Below, in pieces: positions 1-7,864 of a stretch of 64,000 bases of DNA. This DNA is from an uncultured Kiloniellaceae bacterium. GTDB lineage: Bacteria > Pseudomonadota > Alphaproteobacteria > Kiloniellales > Kiloniellaceae. Made by a program: the position numbers and the translations under genes. The notes under the pieces are model-generated. The model made no database searches and was not told the origin of the DNA. It saw only the letters and a list, made by a program, of their open reading frames with translations. The stretch covers positions 1-64,000 of the forward strand of contig CANMQP010000024.1 in assembly GCA_947500035.1 (NCBI GenBank). Reading direction: 5' to 3'. Position 1 is the first letter of the stretch. Each line of letters starts with the position of its first letter.

Positions 1-767
1 CTGCGTCAGAAGACAGCACCGTGCGCATTTGGGACGCCGGGACGGGTGCTGAAATTTCTGTGCTCGTGGGTCATGAAGAACTTGTCCTATCCGCTGTCTT
101 CAGTCCTGACGGATCGCGTGTGGTCACTGCGTCAGAAGACGATACAGCTCGTGTATGGGAGGCTGGGACTGGGACCCAAATCGCCGTGTTCAAAGGACAT
201 AAGCAGGATGTCTTATCCGCTGTCTTCAGTCCCGATGGATTACGCGTGGTCACCGCTTCACGGGACAACACCGCGCGTATATGGGATGCCGGAACTGGTG
301 TTGCAACCGCTCTGCTCAAAGGCCATCGGGAGGTCGTTGAATCCGCCGTTTTCAACCCCGATGGATCACGCGTGGTCACCGCTTCACAGGACAACACCGC
401 GCGTATTTGGGAGGCTGGGACTGGGACCGAAATCGCCGTGCTCAGAAGCCATGAAGGACCTCTCTTATCCGCTGTCTTCAGTCCCGACGGATCGCGCGTG
501 GTCACCGCCTCATGGGACAAGACGGCGCGCATATGGAATGCTGGCACCGGCACTGTGATTGCCGTTCTGAAGGGCCATACGGGGGCTGTCTTGTCGGCTA
601 CTTTCAACCCCGATGGATTGAGTGTGGTTACCTCCTCACGAGATGCTACGGCCCGCCTGTGGAGGATATTCTCAAATACGCAGGATCTTGTCGCCTTTGC
701 TTCTGAGATTGTGCCGCGCTTTTTGACACTTGAACAACGACGCCGGTTCTATTTGAGCGCCGAATAA
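1..767 (+). CDS. WD40-repeat protein, C-terminal part (partial)
   Basis: The frame is open from the left edge, so this is the end of a larger protein. About 250 residues are visible and hold roughly five WD40 blades of 42 residues. Each has the pattern VVTAS-x-D-x-TARIW, then AGTG, a GH pair and LSAVFSPDG. The blades are also very similar as DNA (126-base period), which suggests recent tandem duplication or gene conversion. The tail after the last blade contains VPRFLTLEQRRRFYL, a signature I associate with bacterial STAND/NACHT or TIR proteins that end in WD40 sensor repeats. A role in signalling or phage sensing is therefore inferred; the effector and NTPase domains, if present, lie outside the window. 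Confidence 0.85.
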   Translation, partial: ASEDSTVRIWDAGTGAEISVLVGHEELVLSAVFSPDGSRVVTASEDDTARVWEAGTGTQIAVFKGHKQDVLSAVFSPDGLRVVTASRDNTARIWDAGTGVATALLKGHREVVESAVFNPDGSRVVTASQDNTARIWEAGTGTEIAVLRSHEGPLLSAVFSPDGSRVVTASWDKTARIWNAGTGTVIAVLKGHTGAVLSATFNPDGLSVVTSSRDATARLWRIFSNTQDLVAFASEIVPRFLTLEQRRRFYLSAE

Positions 768-879
768 GCGGTACAAAAGTATTGTTCTTAATGCAGGATT
801 CCAAACTCCTGCAATTGACTCCGTTTATCTACGCGTGACTGCTTGTTGTGCGAAATAAAAGCGGTAAACCGAATTCCAG

Positions 880-1869
880 TTAAATCTGAATCCGCTCGAC
901 TTCATCCAGAGACACTTCCTCGCCCGTCCGATCATAGAGCATCGTTGTTTTGGGATCCGAGTGCGCCGCCATGTTTTGGGCATTCTCACGTGTGCCGCCG
1001 GCCTCCAGGTAAGCAGTGATTCCGGTCGCCCGGAAAGTATGGTTCCCGATCTTCTCCATAATTCCAGCATTTCGCGCCCGTCTCCGGACCATACGGTAAG
1101 CTTTAAAGCGGTCAAGCGGCCGATCGGTGAGTTCGCCGCCGCGGCCATTCGCTGCGCGAAAGAGAAAGCTCTTCGCATCATCTTTGATGCCGGCGAATGC
1201 AATGTAGTCGTCGAGATATTCCTCAAGGCTGTGATGCACCGGCATTTCATGCCGTTTTCCGCCTTTTTCGTGGAGTGTGAGCCACCAACGTTTGCCGCGC
1301 GGCGCGTAGTCTTCGACGCGGCACCCCAGGCCCGCCGAGATCCGCGCAAAGGAAAAGACCATGAGGCCGATTAGTGCCCGGTCGCGGTAGGCGACTTCGT
1401 TGGTGAGCTCAATGGAGTCCAGCAATAGCCGGGCCTGTTCCGGCATCAGAACCGGCGTCTTGCCGCGCAGAGCCGAATGTTTGGGTCCGCGCACGGCGTG
1501 CGCCGAGTTGGTGGCGAGAACATGTCCCGTGACGAGCCAGTCGAAGAGCATGCGCAGAGCTGCCAGGTGCTGTTTGATCGACGGCGCGCTATGGCTTTCG
1601 TCCATGGCTTCGACATAAGCTGCGACGTGGATCGGTTCGATATCGACCAGCTGCTCGATGCCGACCTTGTCGCACCAGGCGAAAAAGAGCCGGCAGGCAT
1701 GCAGATAGGCCGCGCGAGTGTTCTTGTTCCGGATGGTGACCGCGAAGAATTCCAGAAAGCGTTTCGCGGCCGTGTCGCCGGCATCGGCGACGATGCGCGG
1801 CAGCAGCCGATCGTCGGCCTCGATGACAACCGTTCTGGACGGTACGACAGGCACAATGCTTTTGCTCAA
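880..1869 (-). CDS. Tyrosine recombinase/integrase (copy 1)
   Basis: 329 residues with an N-terminal SAM-like DNA-binding domain (about 35-125) and a C-terminal phage-integrase catalytic domain. Catalytic residues are all visible: R176 (FARISA), K202/K205 (EKGGK), H277 and R280 (HTFRATG), H303 (MAAHSDP) and the nucleophile Y312 (LYDR). The protein ends EVSLDEVERIQI. It is a paralogue of the recombinase at 5120-6130, with the same LFDWLVTG and GKTPVL segments and nearly the same C-terminus, in the opposite orientation. It starts with ATG at 1869. A dif-like inverted repeat lies about 30 bases upstream, which suggests the protein acts on that site. It is probably an active site-specific recombinase of a mobile element. 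Confidence 0.93.
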   Translation of the reverse strand: MSKSIVPVVPSRTVVIEADDRLLPRIVADAGDTAAKRFLEFFAVTIRNKNTRAAYLHACRLFFAWCDKVGIEQLVDIEPIHVAAYVEAMDESHSAPSIKQHLAALRMLFDWLVTGHVLATNSAHAVRGPKHSALRGKTPVLMPEQARLLLDSIELTNEVAYRDRALIGLMVFSFARISAGLGCRVEDYAPRGKRWWLTLHEKGGKRHEMPVHHSLEEYLDDYIAFAGIKDDAKSFLFRAANGRGGELTDRPLDRFKAYRMVRRRARNAGIMEKIGNHTFRATGITAYLEAGGTRENAQNMAAHSDPKTTMLYDRTGEEVSLDEVERIQI

Positions 1870-1896
1870 GGTCTCATCTCTCGTGAATCACAGTTA

Positions 1897-1924
1897 GGGG
1901 CACATAATGTCCTTTATGTGCCCC
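1897..1924. repeat. dif-like recombination site (11-6-11 inverted repeat)
   Basis: Two perfect 11-base arms, GGGGCACATAA and TTATGTGCCCC, flank the 6-base spacer TGTCCT. This 11-6-11 layout is that of Xer/dif core sites; the left arm resembles the XerC arm of E. coli dif, and CATAA...TTATG is the conserved inner part of such sites. It lies 28 bases upstream of the recombinase start at 1869. A second, more degenerate copy with the same inner 18 bases apart from one change lies at 2815-2842 in the same orientation. It could instead be a recombinase operator; symmetric operators upstream of integrase genes are common. Confidence 0.6.
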
Positions 1925-1946
1925 TTATAACAGAGTCGGTAGGCGG

Positions 1947-2015
1947 TGTGAATCCTCTATGACTTGCCAAATTATATGGCCCCGATATTGACAAGTTATA
2001 GATGTGAATCCTCTA
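1947..2015. repeat. 13-base direct repeats TGTGAATCCTCTA
   Basis: TGTGAATCCTCTA occurs at 1947-1959 and again at 2003-2015, a 56-base period, in the AT-rich spacer between the recombinase and the ADP-ribosyltransferase-like gene. The repeats sit beside the dif-like site and could be accessory arm sites for a recombinase or binding sites for a regulator. Function is not shown by the sequence. Confidence 0.45.
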
Positions 2016-2101
2016 AAATCTATCGAGCTAATCATCACGTCGTGCCGGTTGTCTAATTTTGGTAGCATGATTGATCGTCACTCGATTTAAGAGACCGAAG
2101 A

Positions 2102-2728
2102 ATGGCAGACCCAAGCTTAATAGAAACCGTCGGTCCAATTTGGGCCGAACTGGATGAGGGCCTGTGGCACACGACTCACCCGGAACGATTTTTGGGTATT
2201 TTGAACAGTGGAGCGATCCAGCCGGAGCCCGACATTCCAAATAAGGATCGCTGGGGTACAAACCAAGGGCCGATACACTATCCCTATGTTCGGCATATTG
2301 ACGGAGTTAGCCTGTTTGACTTCGACGGCTTTAACGGTGAGGCGTATTCGAAGCGGTGCGTTTCTTCTAGCTGGCGGACCTTCGTTCCTTACCGCCCAGA
2401 CTGGGAAGGTGCTGTTTGGATTGAAGTTGATCGACAACGAGTAGCGGCGTCGATCATCTGGGGACAGGCCTTGTGGGATCAGCAGAACGAGACTGGCGAA
2501 CATGGGCACAATATCATGCCCTACATCGAAGTGGCGCACATAGGAGAGCTACCGCTGGCGTCATGCACACGAGCTTTGCTTATTCGACGTACTGCCCCGG
2601 ATGATTTTCTGGAGTTCGATCTAGCAGACTTTGATGAAGCCGGCTATGCCGCTGGTTTGAAGGAATGGTCAGCCGGGGTGCGAACTGTTGAACAGCGCCG
2701 GATTGACGCTTTCAAAGGTATTTCCTGA
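2102..2728 (+). CDS. Putative ADP-ribosyltransferase-like protein (DarT-like N-terminus)
   Basis: 208 residues, no signal peptide or membrane segment. Residues 21-39 read LWHTTHPERFLGILNSGAI, which resembles the NAD-binding start of DarT-type ADP-ribosyltransferases (a hydrophobic-H-x-T/H stretch followed by a helix ending in ILxxG). Residues 68-74 (GVSLFDF) match a motif often seen in uncharacterised proteins of this fold. I cannot identify the catalytic glutamate with certainty. The gene is alone on its strand, AT-rich compared with the right half of the window, and is bracketed by two dif-like sites at 1897 and 2815. No antitoxin-like macrodomain gene is adjacent. A toxin or phage-defence role is possible but is inference. 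Confidence 0.5.
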   Translation: MADPSLIETVGPIWAELDEGLWHTTHPERFLGILNSGAIQPEPDIPNKDRWGTNQGPIHYPYVRHIDGVSLFDFDGFNGEAYSKRCVSSSWRTFVPYRPDWEGAVWIEVDRQRVAASIIWGQALWDQQNETGEHGHNIMPYIEVAHIGELPLASCTRALLIRRTAPDDFLEFDLADFDEAGYAAGLKEWSAGVRTVEQRRIDAFKGIS

Positions 2729-2814
2729 AACGGTCTCCTGCGAACTGAGCGACGAAACGGACCTCAAGGGGTCGTGTGTGGAACTCTTTTCCCTGTCTCT
2801 GAGTAAAGTATACC

Positions 2815-2842
2815 AAACTACATAACGTCCTTTATGTCATAT
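2815..2842. repeat. Second, degenerate dif-like site
   Basis: ACATAA-CGTCCT-TTATGT (2820-2837) repeats the core of the site at 1902-1919 with a single change, in the same orientation. The outer parts of the arms are degenerate: 8 of 11 positions pair. The two sites bracket a 918-base segment holding only the ADP-ribosyltransferase-like gene, the layout expected of a Xer-mobilised dif module. Confidence 0.55.
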
Positions 2843-2978
2843 GGTATGGTGATATTTTTTAAGAAAACACCGATGTTGAGCCAGACGCCCGAATGATACT
2901 TTTTTGGAAGCATTGTCTATGCCTCGACGCTTTAACGATTCATCGTTACTCTGCCTATGTATTACAATCTGTTTTTTG

Positions 2979-2998
2979 TTCGACAATTGATTGTCGAA
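2979..2998. promoter_or_regulatory. Inverted repeat, candidate operator
   Basis: TTCGACAAT and ATTGTCGAA, 9-base perfect arms around a 2-base centre, lie about 60 bases before the start of the lipoprotein gene. The position and symmetry fit a dimeric repressor site. The cognate regulator is unknown. Confidence 0.45.
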
Positions 2999-3056
2999 AT
3001 CGGTAGTCGTGATCGAATTACAGATTTTCCAGAAGCAATATTGGGGATGACACGTG

Positions 3057-5024
3057 ATGCTCGGCGGTGATCTTTTCAAAAACAGCTTAAGGTGCGTTTT
3101 AGCGCTCGGATTGTTGGGACTTCTGTCCAGCTGCGGACCAGTACCTAAGGGTGAATTCGAGCCGAACCCTATTAACCAAAATTACGTACCTGAAGTAAAT
3201 TCCCCAGGGTATCTATTTGAGAGATTGACCGCCTATAAGACAGATTCCATCACAGCTGAGGAAATAAGCACTCGCAGACGTGAGGATAAATACTTTACAC
3301 CTAAAAACATAAAGGCCTATTCCATTGACGAAGTAGCTATATTGGATTTCGGCATCGAAGTTCGGGCTGTGCCCGGAGGGCTTGTATATTACCGAGGCAT
3401 TTTCTATCCTCTAAGTGTTACCCCTGCAGTTTACCAGGCTTGGCCTACAAGAATTGTTGCTTCTTCATACAAAGCTGACCTATGGCTGGAGTTCCGGTTG
3501 CCTGATGATAGGTCACTCTCAAATAAACGCTCGTTTAAAACAGAATGGACGCTCTGCCTAAAATGCTTGAACGTTGACGAGCAAGGTCGGTCGAGAACTC
3601 TTCAGAATGAAACGCTAAAGCGAATGCGTGGCATCGCTTCTTCGGAAGCTCACACTTCTAGCAATCCCATTAGCTTCGACTTGATACTTTTTCCTGATAG
3701 CAAACCACCTTCGGTGCAAACAGGCGTTGACGCAATCGCCACAGCAGAGGCGTTAGGCGCTGCCTTATTGTCACAAGCTGAAACGCTGAAACCTGCTCGC
3801 AAGGAGTATGACAACCTCGTAAAGGCTTACAAGAACTCGACAATCAAAAGCCAACTAAAACAAGCTTGCGGCAATCTGAACGTAAATGGTGAAGTACAAT
3901 TTTGGTTTCCAAATAAAACGTTTGACGATTACTATCAAGAAATTCGCGACGATGCACATAACATTGAGCATTTTCAAGATTGTGCAATCGAAACCTTGGG
4001 GAAAATCAACCTATTCGAAAGAGAGCGAGAAATCGCAGATCTTGAGCTGCGCGAAGCAGTGCTTGCAGAATATGCCAGAATTCCATCGGGAGACCGCACC
4101 GCCATCGACAGTTTTGATGCTGAAAAGAAAGCTGTCGAAGACATGATCAATCAGGCCCATGCAGACCACGCTGACTTTATAAACGATGTTCAGCGTGTTG
4201 AGCGCGAGAGCAGAGAGTATCACGAAGAGAGGCGGCTTCAAAGAGCACGTTCAGCGCCGAACGTCGCACGGATACTTCAAGGCGCCATTCAGAATTTTCA
4301 GACCGATATGAGGCAAATCAATCAACGCAACGCAGCACAAGAGAGGCAACTGCGGGCTATAGCGAACTCCCCGCAACCCAAAGATTCGGAGGCTGTACGA
4401 TCGAATTCTATTTCAAACTCTATCGGATCAGTCAACAAGCCACAGCAACAAAAGCAGGGCTCAAGTCTATTTGAGAGTTCAGCCGCAAATAACACCAATC
4501 AAAGAGAGCAGAAATTATCAGAAGTGAACTCAATGATTACGACGCAGTTTCATAGCGGCGATATTTCGCATGAAACTGGTCGTGCTGTGCAAATTGGCGA
4601 CTTGGTATCTCTAATAGCCTTGAACACTAAAGCAGAGGTTGTGAGAATTAAGCACGTAGCTGATGTGGGCTCATGGTGTGATCCAGACTCTGCACCTCCT
4701 ACCAGGCCAATCTACGCCAGTGATCACAGAAAACTCTATGTTTTTCGGTGGACACCAACCGACGCGAGGGAAGTAAGTTTGAGACGGCAGTCGGCTGACC
4801 ACAGAGTGGGAGAAGTAGTCGGCACCGATGTTTTGCCTGCAGTTGAGCGGGCAAAACAGGAGATCCAAAGCGGTAACGCGCGAGTGTTCTTCACGCCAGA
4901 AGAGCTCGTTAGGGCTGCCCAAGAGAAAAACTGTAAAACCATCCAATGGAACGGCGGAAACCCAAAAAATACAGATGACTTTACTGTTCCACCGAATGTA
5001 TTGAAAGAAGTACAACATGGTTAG
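3057..5024 (+). CDS. Large putative lipoprotein of unknown function
   Basis: About 655 residues. The N-terminus has a positively charged start, a hydrophobic stretch and the lipobox LLSSC with the lipidated cysteine at about residue 26, so it should be anchored in a membrane facing the periplasm. The middle (about 310-400) is rich in charged heptad-like sequence and is probably coiled coil. A low-complexity Ser/Asn/Gln linker (about 440-490) separates it from a C-terminal domain containing paired cysteines. I recognise no family. The start could also be the GTG at 3054; GGGG lies at suitable spacing. Base composition is AT-rich, and the gene lies between the two recombinases, so it is probably cargo of the same element. 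Confidence 0.7.
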   Translation: MLGGDLFKNSLRCVLALGLLGLLSSCGPVPKGEFEPNPINQNYVPEVNSPGYLFERLTAYKTDSITAEEISTRRREDKYFTPKNIKAYSIDEVAILDFGIEVRAVPGGLVYYRGIFYPLSVTPAVYQAWPTRIVASSYKADLWLEFRLPDDRSLSNKRSFKTEWTLCLKCLNVDEQGRSRTLQNETLKRMRGIASSEAHTSSNPISFDLILFPDSKPPSVQTGVDAIATAEALGAALLSQAETLKPARKEYDNLVKAYKNSTIKSQLKQACGNLNVNGEVQFWFPNKTFDDYYQEIRDDAHNIEHFQDCAIETLGKINLFEREREIADLELREAVLAEYARIPSGDRTAIDSFDAEKKAVEDMINQAHADHADFINDVQRVERESREYHEERRLQRARSAPNVARILQGAIQNFQTDMRQINQRNAAQERQLRAIANSPQPKDSEAVRSNSISNSIGSVNKPQQQKQGSSLFESSAANNTNQREQKLSEVNSMITTQFHSGDISHETGRAVQIGDLVSLIALNTKAEVVRIKHVADVGSWCDPDSAPPTRPIYASDHRKLYVFRWTPTDAREVSLRRQSADHRVGEVVGTDVLPAVERAKQEIQSGNARVFFTPEELVRAAQEKNCKTIQWNGGNPKNTDDFTVPPNVLKEVQHG

Positions 5025-5119
5025 ATATGGTAAGCCGCTTTGTGCTGAAAAGAAGGTGTAAGACTATCCGTGTATGCACCAAGCTATATCGCCCACACTT
5101 TCTGCAAGAGTGAGGCATC

Positions 5120-6130
5120 TTGGTGTCCGTTCCTTCGAAAACTTCGTCTACGGCGATGGGTCTCTCGACCGTCGTCCCAGCCATTGTAGCAGAAGCCGGT
5201 GAAGCCTCGGCCCGACGTTTTATCGAGTTCTTCGTGGCAACGATCCGGAATCCTCATACACGTGAAGCCTATTATCGGAACGTGACCCAGTTCTTCGCCT
5301 GGTGCGAAGCCAAGGGCCTCGATGAGCTGGATCTGATCGAAGCTATCCATGTCGGCACCTACATCGAGGTCCTGAGCCAGCACTACAGCAAGGCGACGGT
5401 CAAACAGCATCTCGCGGCCCTGCGCATGCTCTTCGACTGGCTGGTCACGGGTGGGATTCTGCCGGCGTCGCCAGTCACCAGCGTCAAGGGTCCGCGGCTC
5501 ACGGTGCGCAAGGGCAAGACACCGGTGTTGCTGGCTGAAGAAGCCCGCGAGCTCTTGAACAATATTCCGCTGACGAAGCGCAACAGGAAAACCGGCGAGG
5601 ATGAGCTTAGCCTGGTCGGATACCGCGACCGCGCTTTGATCGCTCTCATGGCCTTTACCTTTGGGCGGATCTCGGCCGTGCTCGCCATGAAGGTCGAAGA
5701 CGCATACCACCGTAACCGCCGCCTCTGGATCCGGCTGCACGAAAAAGGCGGTAAACACCACGAGATGCCCTGCCATCATCTGCTCGAAGCCTATCTCACG
5801 GACTATATTGAACTGGCCGGTCTCGCTAAAGATCCAAAGGGACCACTCTTTCCAACAATTTCTCGTGGCACGCGAGAACTGAGCCAGATGCCCCTTCCCC
5901 GTCAAAATGCTTGGGATATGATTCGCCGCCGTGCGAAGGCGGCCGGCATCACGGCCCCGATCAACAATCATACCTTCAGAGCCACGGGGATAACGGCCTA
6001 CCTCAAGGGCGGAGGTGTCCTAGAAAAGGCCCAGGTAATGGCGGCTCATGCTTCGACCAGAACAACCCAAATGTACGACCGGCGTGAGGATGAAGTGTCG
6101 CTAGATGAGGTTGAGAAGATTCAGATCTGA
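5120..6130 (+). CDS. Tyrosine recombinase/integrase (copy 2)
   Basis: 336 residues, paralogous to the recombinase at 880-1869. The catalytic set is complete: R183 (FGRISA), lysine in EKGGK (about 209-212), H284 and R287 (HTFRATG), H310 (MAAHAS) and Y319 (MYDR). It ends EVSLDEVEKIQI. Compared with copy 1 it carries an extra segment around residues 153-166 (RNRKTGEDE). A TTG at 5120 is the likely start, with a GTG one codon later as alternative. The two copies face outward and bracket the ADP-ribosyltransferase-like and lipoprotein genes. The pair may have arisen by duplication, or by two insertions of related elements. Confidence 0.93.
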   Translation: MVSVPSKTSSTAMGLSTVVPAIVAEAGEASARRFIEFFVATIRNPHTREAYYRNVTQFFAWCEAKGLDELDLIEAIHVGTYIEVLSQHYSKATVKQHLAALRMLFDWLVTGGILPASPVTSVKGPRLTVRKGKTPVLLAEEARELLNNIPLTKRNRKTGEDELSLVGYRDRALIALMAFTFGRISAVLAMKVEDAYHRNRRLWIRLHEKGGKHHEMPCHHLLEAYLTDYIELAGLAKDPKGPLFPTISRGTRELSQMPLPRQNAWDMIRRRAKAAGITAPINNHTFRATGITAYLKGGGVLEKAQVMAAHASTRTTQMYDRREDEVSLDEVEKIQI

Positions 6131-6233
6131 TCCGCAGACTTCCGTGACTTCTCTACCCTTATCAAAGTCGACCGTTTCTGATGCGGTCGATGAACGAGAT
6201 TCTGAATGGGGTTAATTAATTTTATGGAAATGT

Positions 6234-6256
6234 TTATTTCCCATCTTATTTCCCAT
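6234..6256. promoter_or_regulatory. Tandem TTATTTCCCAT repeats upstream of three-gene operon
   Basis: TTATTTCCCAT occurs at 6234-6244 and 6246-6256 (12-base period), and an inverted, slightly changed copy (ATGGAAA) lies just before at about 6224. The cluster ends 16 bases before the first gene of the operon. It is a good candidate for a repeated operator, perhaps bound by the HTH protein encoded in the operon. Confidence 0.4.
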
Positions 6257-6271
6257 ATTGTGAACTGACAG

Positions 6272-7087
6272 ATGCTTCAAAGGCTTTCAAAAATGTCCAA
6301 TCTCGCTGATGATCCGTTTTTCGGTCCTGCTCCTGACACGCTTCCGTTAAAATCAGCGCCACTCGCTAGCGTGCTCGTTCAGGTGAATTTCACCGAGGTT
6401 TTTAATATTGCAAACCAGGCATACATTGCTAATTTCCAAGATCGAATCCGCTCCGATTATCCAATCAGCCAGCAAGACCAGGGCATCACTATGCAGATGA
6501 CGCAGACTGGTCCCCAACCGACGGCAGTCCCAAACTGGCGGTTTATTGATGCTGATAAGCACTGGAGAGTAACACTAACCACGAACTTTTTCAGTCTCGA
6601 ATCCCGTGAATACACGTCTCGACCTGATTTCGTAGAGCGTGTTTATAAAATTGCTACGGCATTAAATGATACAATCGCACCAAACTTGGTGACTCGCATT
6701 GGAGTTCGCTACATCAATCGGGTCTATGGAGAAGCTTATCAGAATATCGATAATTTAATTCGACAGGAAGTCTTGGGCATTGGAACCCAAAATTACCGCT
6801 CTCACCTCGAGACGGCTATAAGCCACGTAGTGTGTCGAACTAAAGAAGGACGGATGTCAGCTCGTTGGGGATTGTTACCTGAAAATCAAACGCACGATCC
6901 CAATGTGATGCCAGCAATTAGTCAACCGTCTTGGTTTCTCGATACAGACGTATTCAAAGATTATACTCGGCCAGAGACTTTATCACCTGAGGCTATTAAA
7001 GGGCAGACCATGTCTCTCGCCACAAGAGCCTACGCATTTTTTCGTTGGGCCGTCGATGATGAATTTTTGCGATTACATGGAGGTTGA
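6272..7087 (+). CDS. TIGR04255 family protein
   Basis: 271 residues. The N-terminal LPLKSAPLASVLVQVNF and the internal LVTRIGVRYINRV match the hallmark segments of TIGR04255 proteins: a P-L-x-x-AP-[hydrophobic] opening, then a beta-rich domain with G-x-RYINR. The family is sporadically distributed and of unknown function. The start is uncertain between ATG 6272 and ATG 6293. It is the first gene of a tight operon; its stop is 2 bases before the ATG of the HTH gene. The gene is AT-rich like its partners and follows the recombinase, so it is probably acquired. Confidence 0.75.
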   Translation: MLQRLSKMSNLADDPFFGPAPDTLPLKSAPLASVLVQVNFTEVFNIANQAYIANFQDRIRSDYPISQQDQGITMQMTQTGPQPTAVPNWRFIDADKHWRVTLTTNFFSLESREYTSRPDFVERVYKIATALNDTIAPNLVTRIGVRYINRVYGEAYQNIDNLIRQEVLGIGTQNYRSHLETAISHVVCRTKEGRMSARWGLLPENQTHDPNVMPAISQPSWFLDTDVFKDYTRPETLSPEAIKGQTMSLATRAYAFFRWAVDDEFLRLHGG

Positions 7088-7089
7088 AT

Positions 7090-7854
7090 ATGTTTGAATC
7101 GATCTTATTCGCAGTGTTGCCTACACCTGCATTACCTCCCAGGCGTTTTGATATTGATCCCCCCGTTGTTGCCAAGAATGCTTGGGACGCTTCTGAGAGT
7201 TATTTTAAGACCTCCACTGCCGAATGGGGCATGAACGATACCCGATCATCTTCATCTCCAAATAGCGAGACTGTGGAGTTTATTAAAAATTACGCGATTA
7301 TGCCTCGCTCAACGTCGGCACAATCGAATGGAATCGAAGCTCTTGCTCAAATGGTTAGCGCAGAAGAGCGTGCAATATCTGTGCAGTTGGGCAAGTCAGT
7401 CGAGAATCTATTCGAAATTCGTCGGTTGACTGGTTTCAGTTGGGAAAGCATCGCGGGACTTCTGAGCGTTGATCGTAGATCGGTGCACAATTGGGTGAAA
7501 GGCGGTGAAATTCGCGACAAGAACGCGATACGCATTGCCGACATCCTATCTACGCTTCGCTTTATCGACCGTGGAAGTGTTGAACTGAATGTCGTCGCAT
7601 TAACGCAAAAAAATTCAGACGGATTAACCGCATTAGAATTTCTTAAAGAAGGATTGATCGAAAACGCACGAAAAGCAGTAGGTCCAGGCACTCCAAGCGG
7701 GCGGCCTCAAGTAGGAATGGTGTCCGATAGTAAGTTGCCTAAAGGCCTCTTAGAGTTTTTCGTCCATCCTGACGCTTCATCCGCTGATCTAACTGAACAA
7801 ATCGATGTAGAACCGGCACGAACAAAGCGCCGGAGAACAATTCGACGAGGGTGA
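7090..7854 (+). CDS. HTH-domain protein, second gene of TIGR04255 operon
   Basis: 254 residues from ATG 7090, which has GGAGG 6 bases upstream; a TTG at 7084 overlapping the previous stop is the alternative. Residues of about 100-145 (LFEIRRLTGFSWESIAGLLSVDRRSVHNWVKG) form a clear helix-turn-helix of XRE/Cro type. The following GLTALEFLKEGLIENARK resembles, weakly, the C-terminal segment of Xre/MbcA-type antitoxins. The N-terminal 95 residues are poorly conserved and hydrophilic. Possible roles are autoregulator of the operon or antitoxin-like partner; neither is proven. Confidence 0.7.
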   Translation: MFESILFAVLPTPALPPRRFDIDPPVVAKNAWDASESYFKTSTAEWGMNDTRSSSSPNSETVEFIKNYAIMPRSTSAQSNGIEALAQMVSAEERAISVQLGKSVENLFEIRRLTGFSWESIAGLLSVDRRSVHNWVKGGEIRDKNAIRIADILSTLRFIDRGSVELNVVALTQKNSDGLTALEFLKEGLIENARKAVGPGTPSGRPQVGMVSDSKLPKGLLEFFVHPDASSADLTEQIDVEPARTKRRRTIRRG

Positions 7855-7864
7855 GGGAGCTGTA

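Larger units (their letters stand above)
2729..3056. other. Intergenic stretch with dif-like site and palindrome
   Basis: No convincing gene in these roughly 330 AT-rich bases. It holds the second dif-like site (2815-2842) and a near-perfect inverted repeat (2979-2998), and must contain the promoter of the lipoprotein gene that follows. Confidence 0.6.

Noticed and set aside
46-607. Long alternative frames on both strands inside the WD40 gene.
   Set aside because: They are produced by the in-phase 126-base repeats of the WD40 coding sequence; the translations are low-quality repeats with no family.
1897-1924. The dif-like site as the chromosomal dif of the replicon.
   Set aside because: It sits next to a mobile-type recombinase, the spacer differs from usual dif spacers, and a second copy lies 900 bases away. 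Not fully excluded; GC skew over the whole chromosome would decide.
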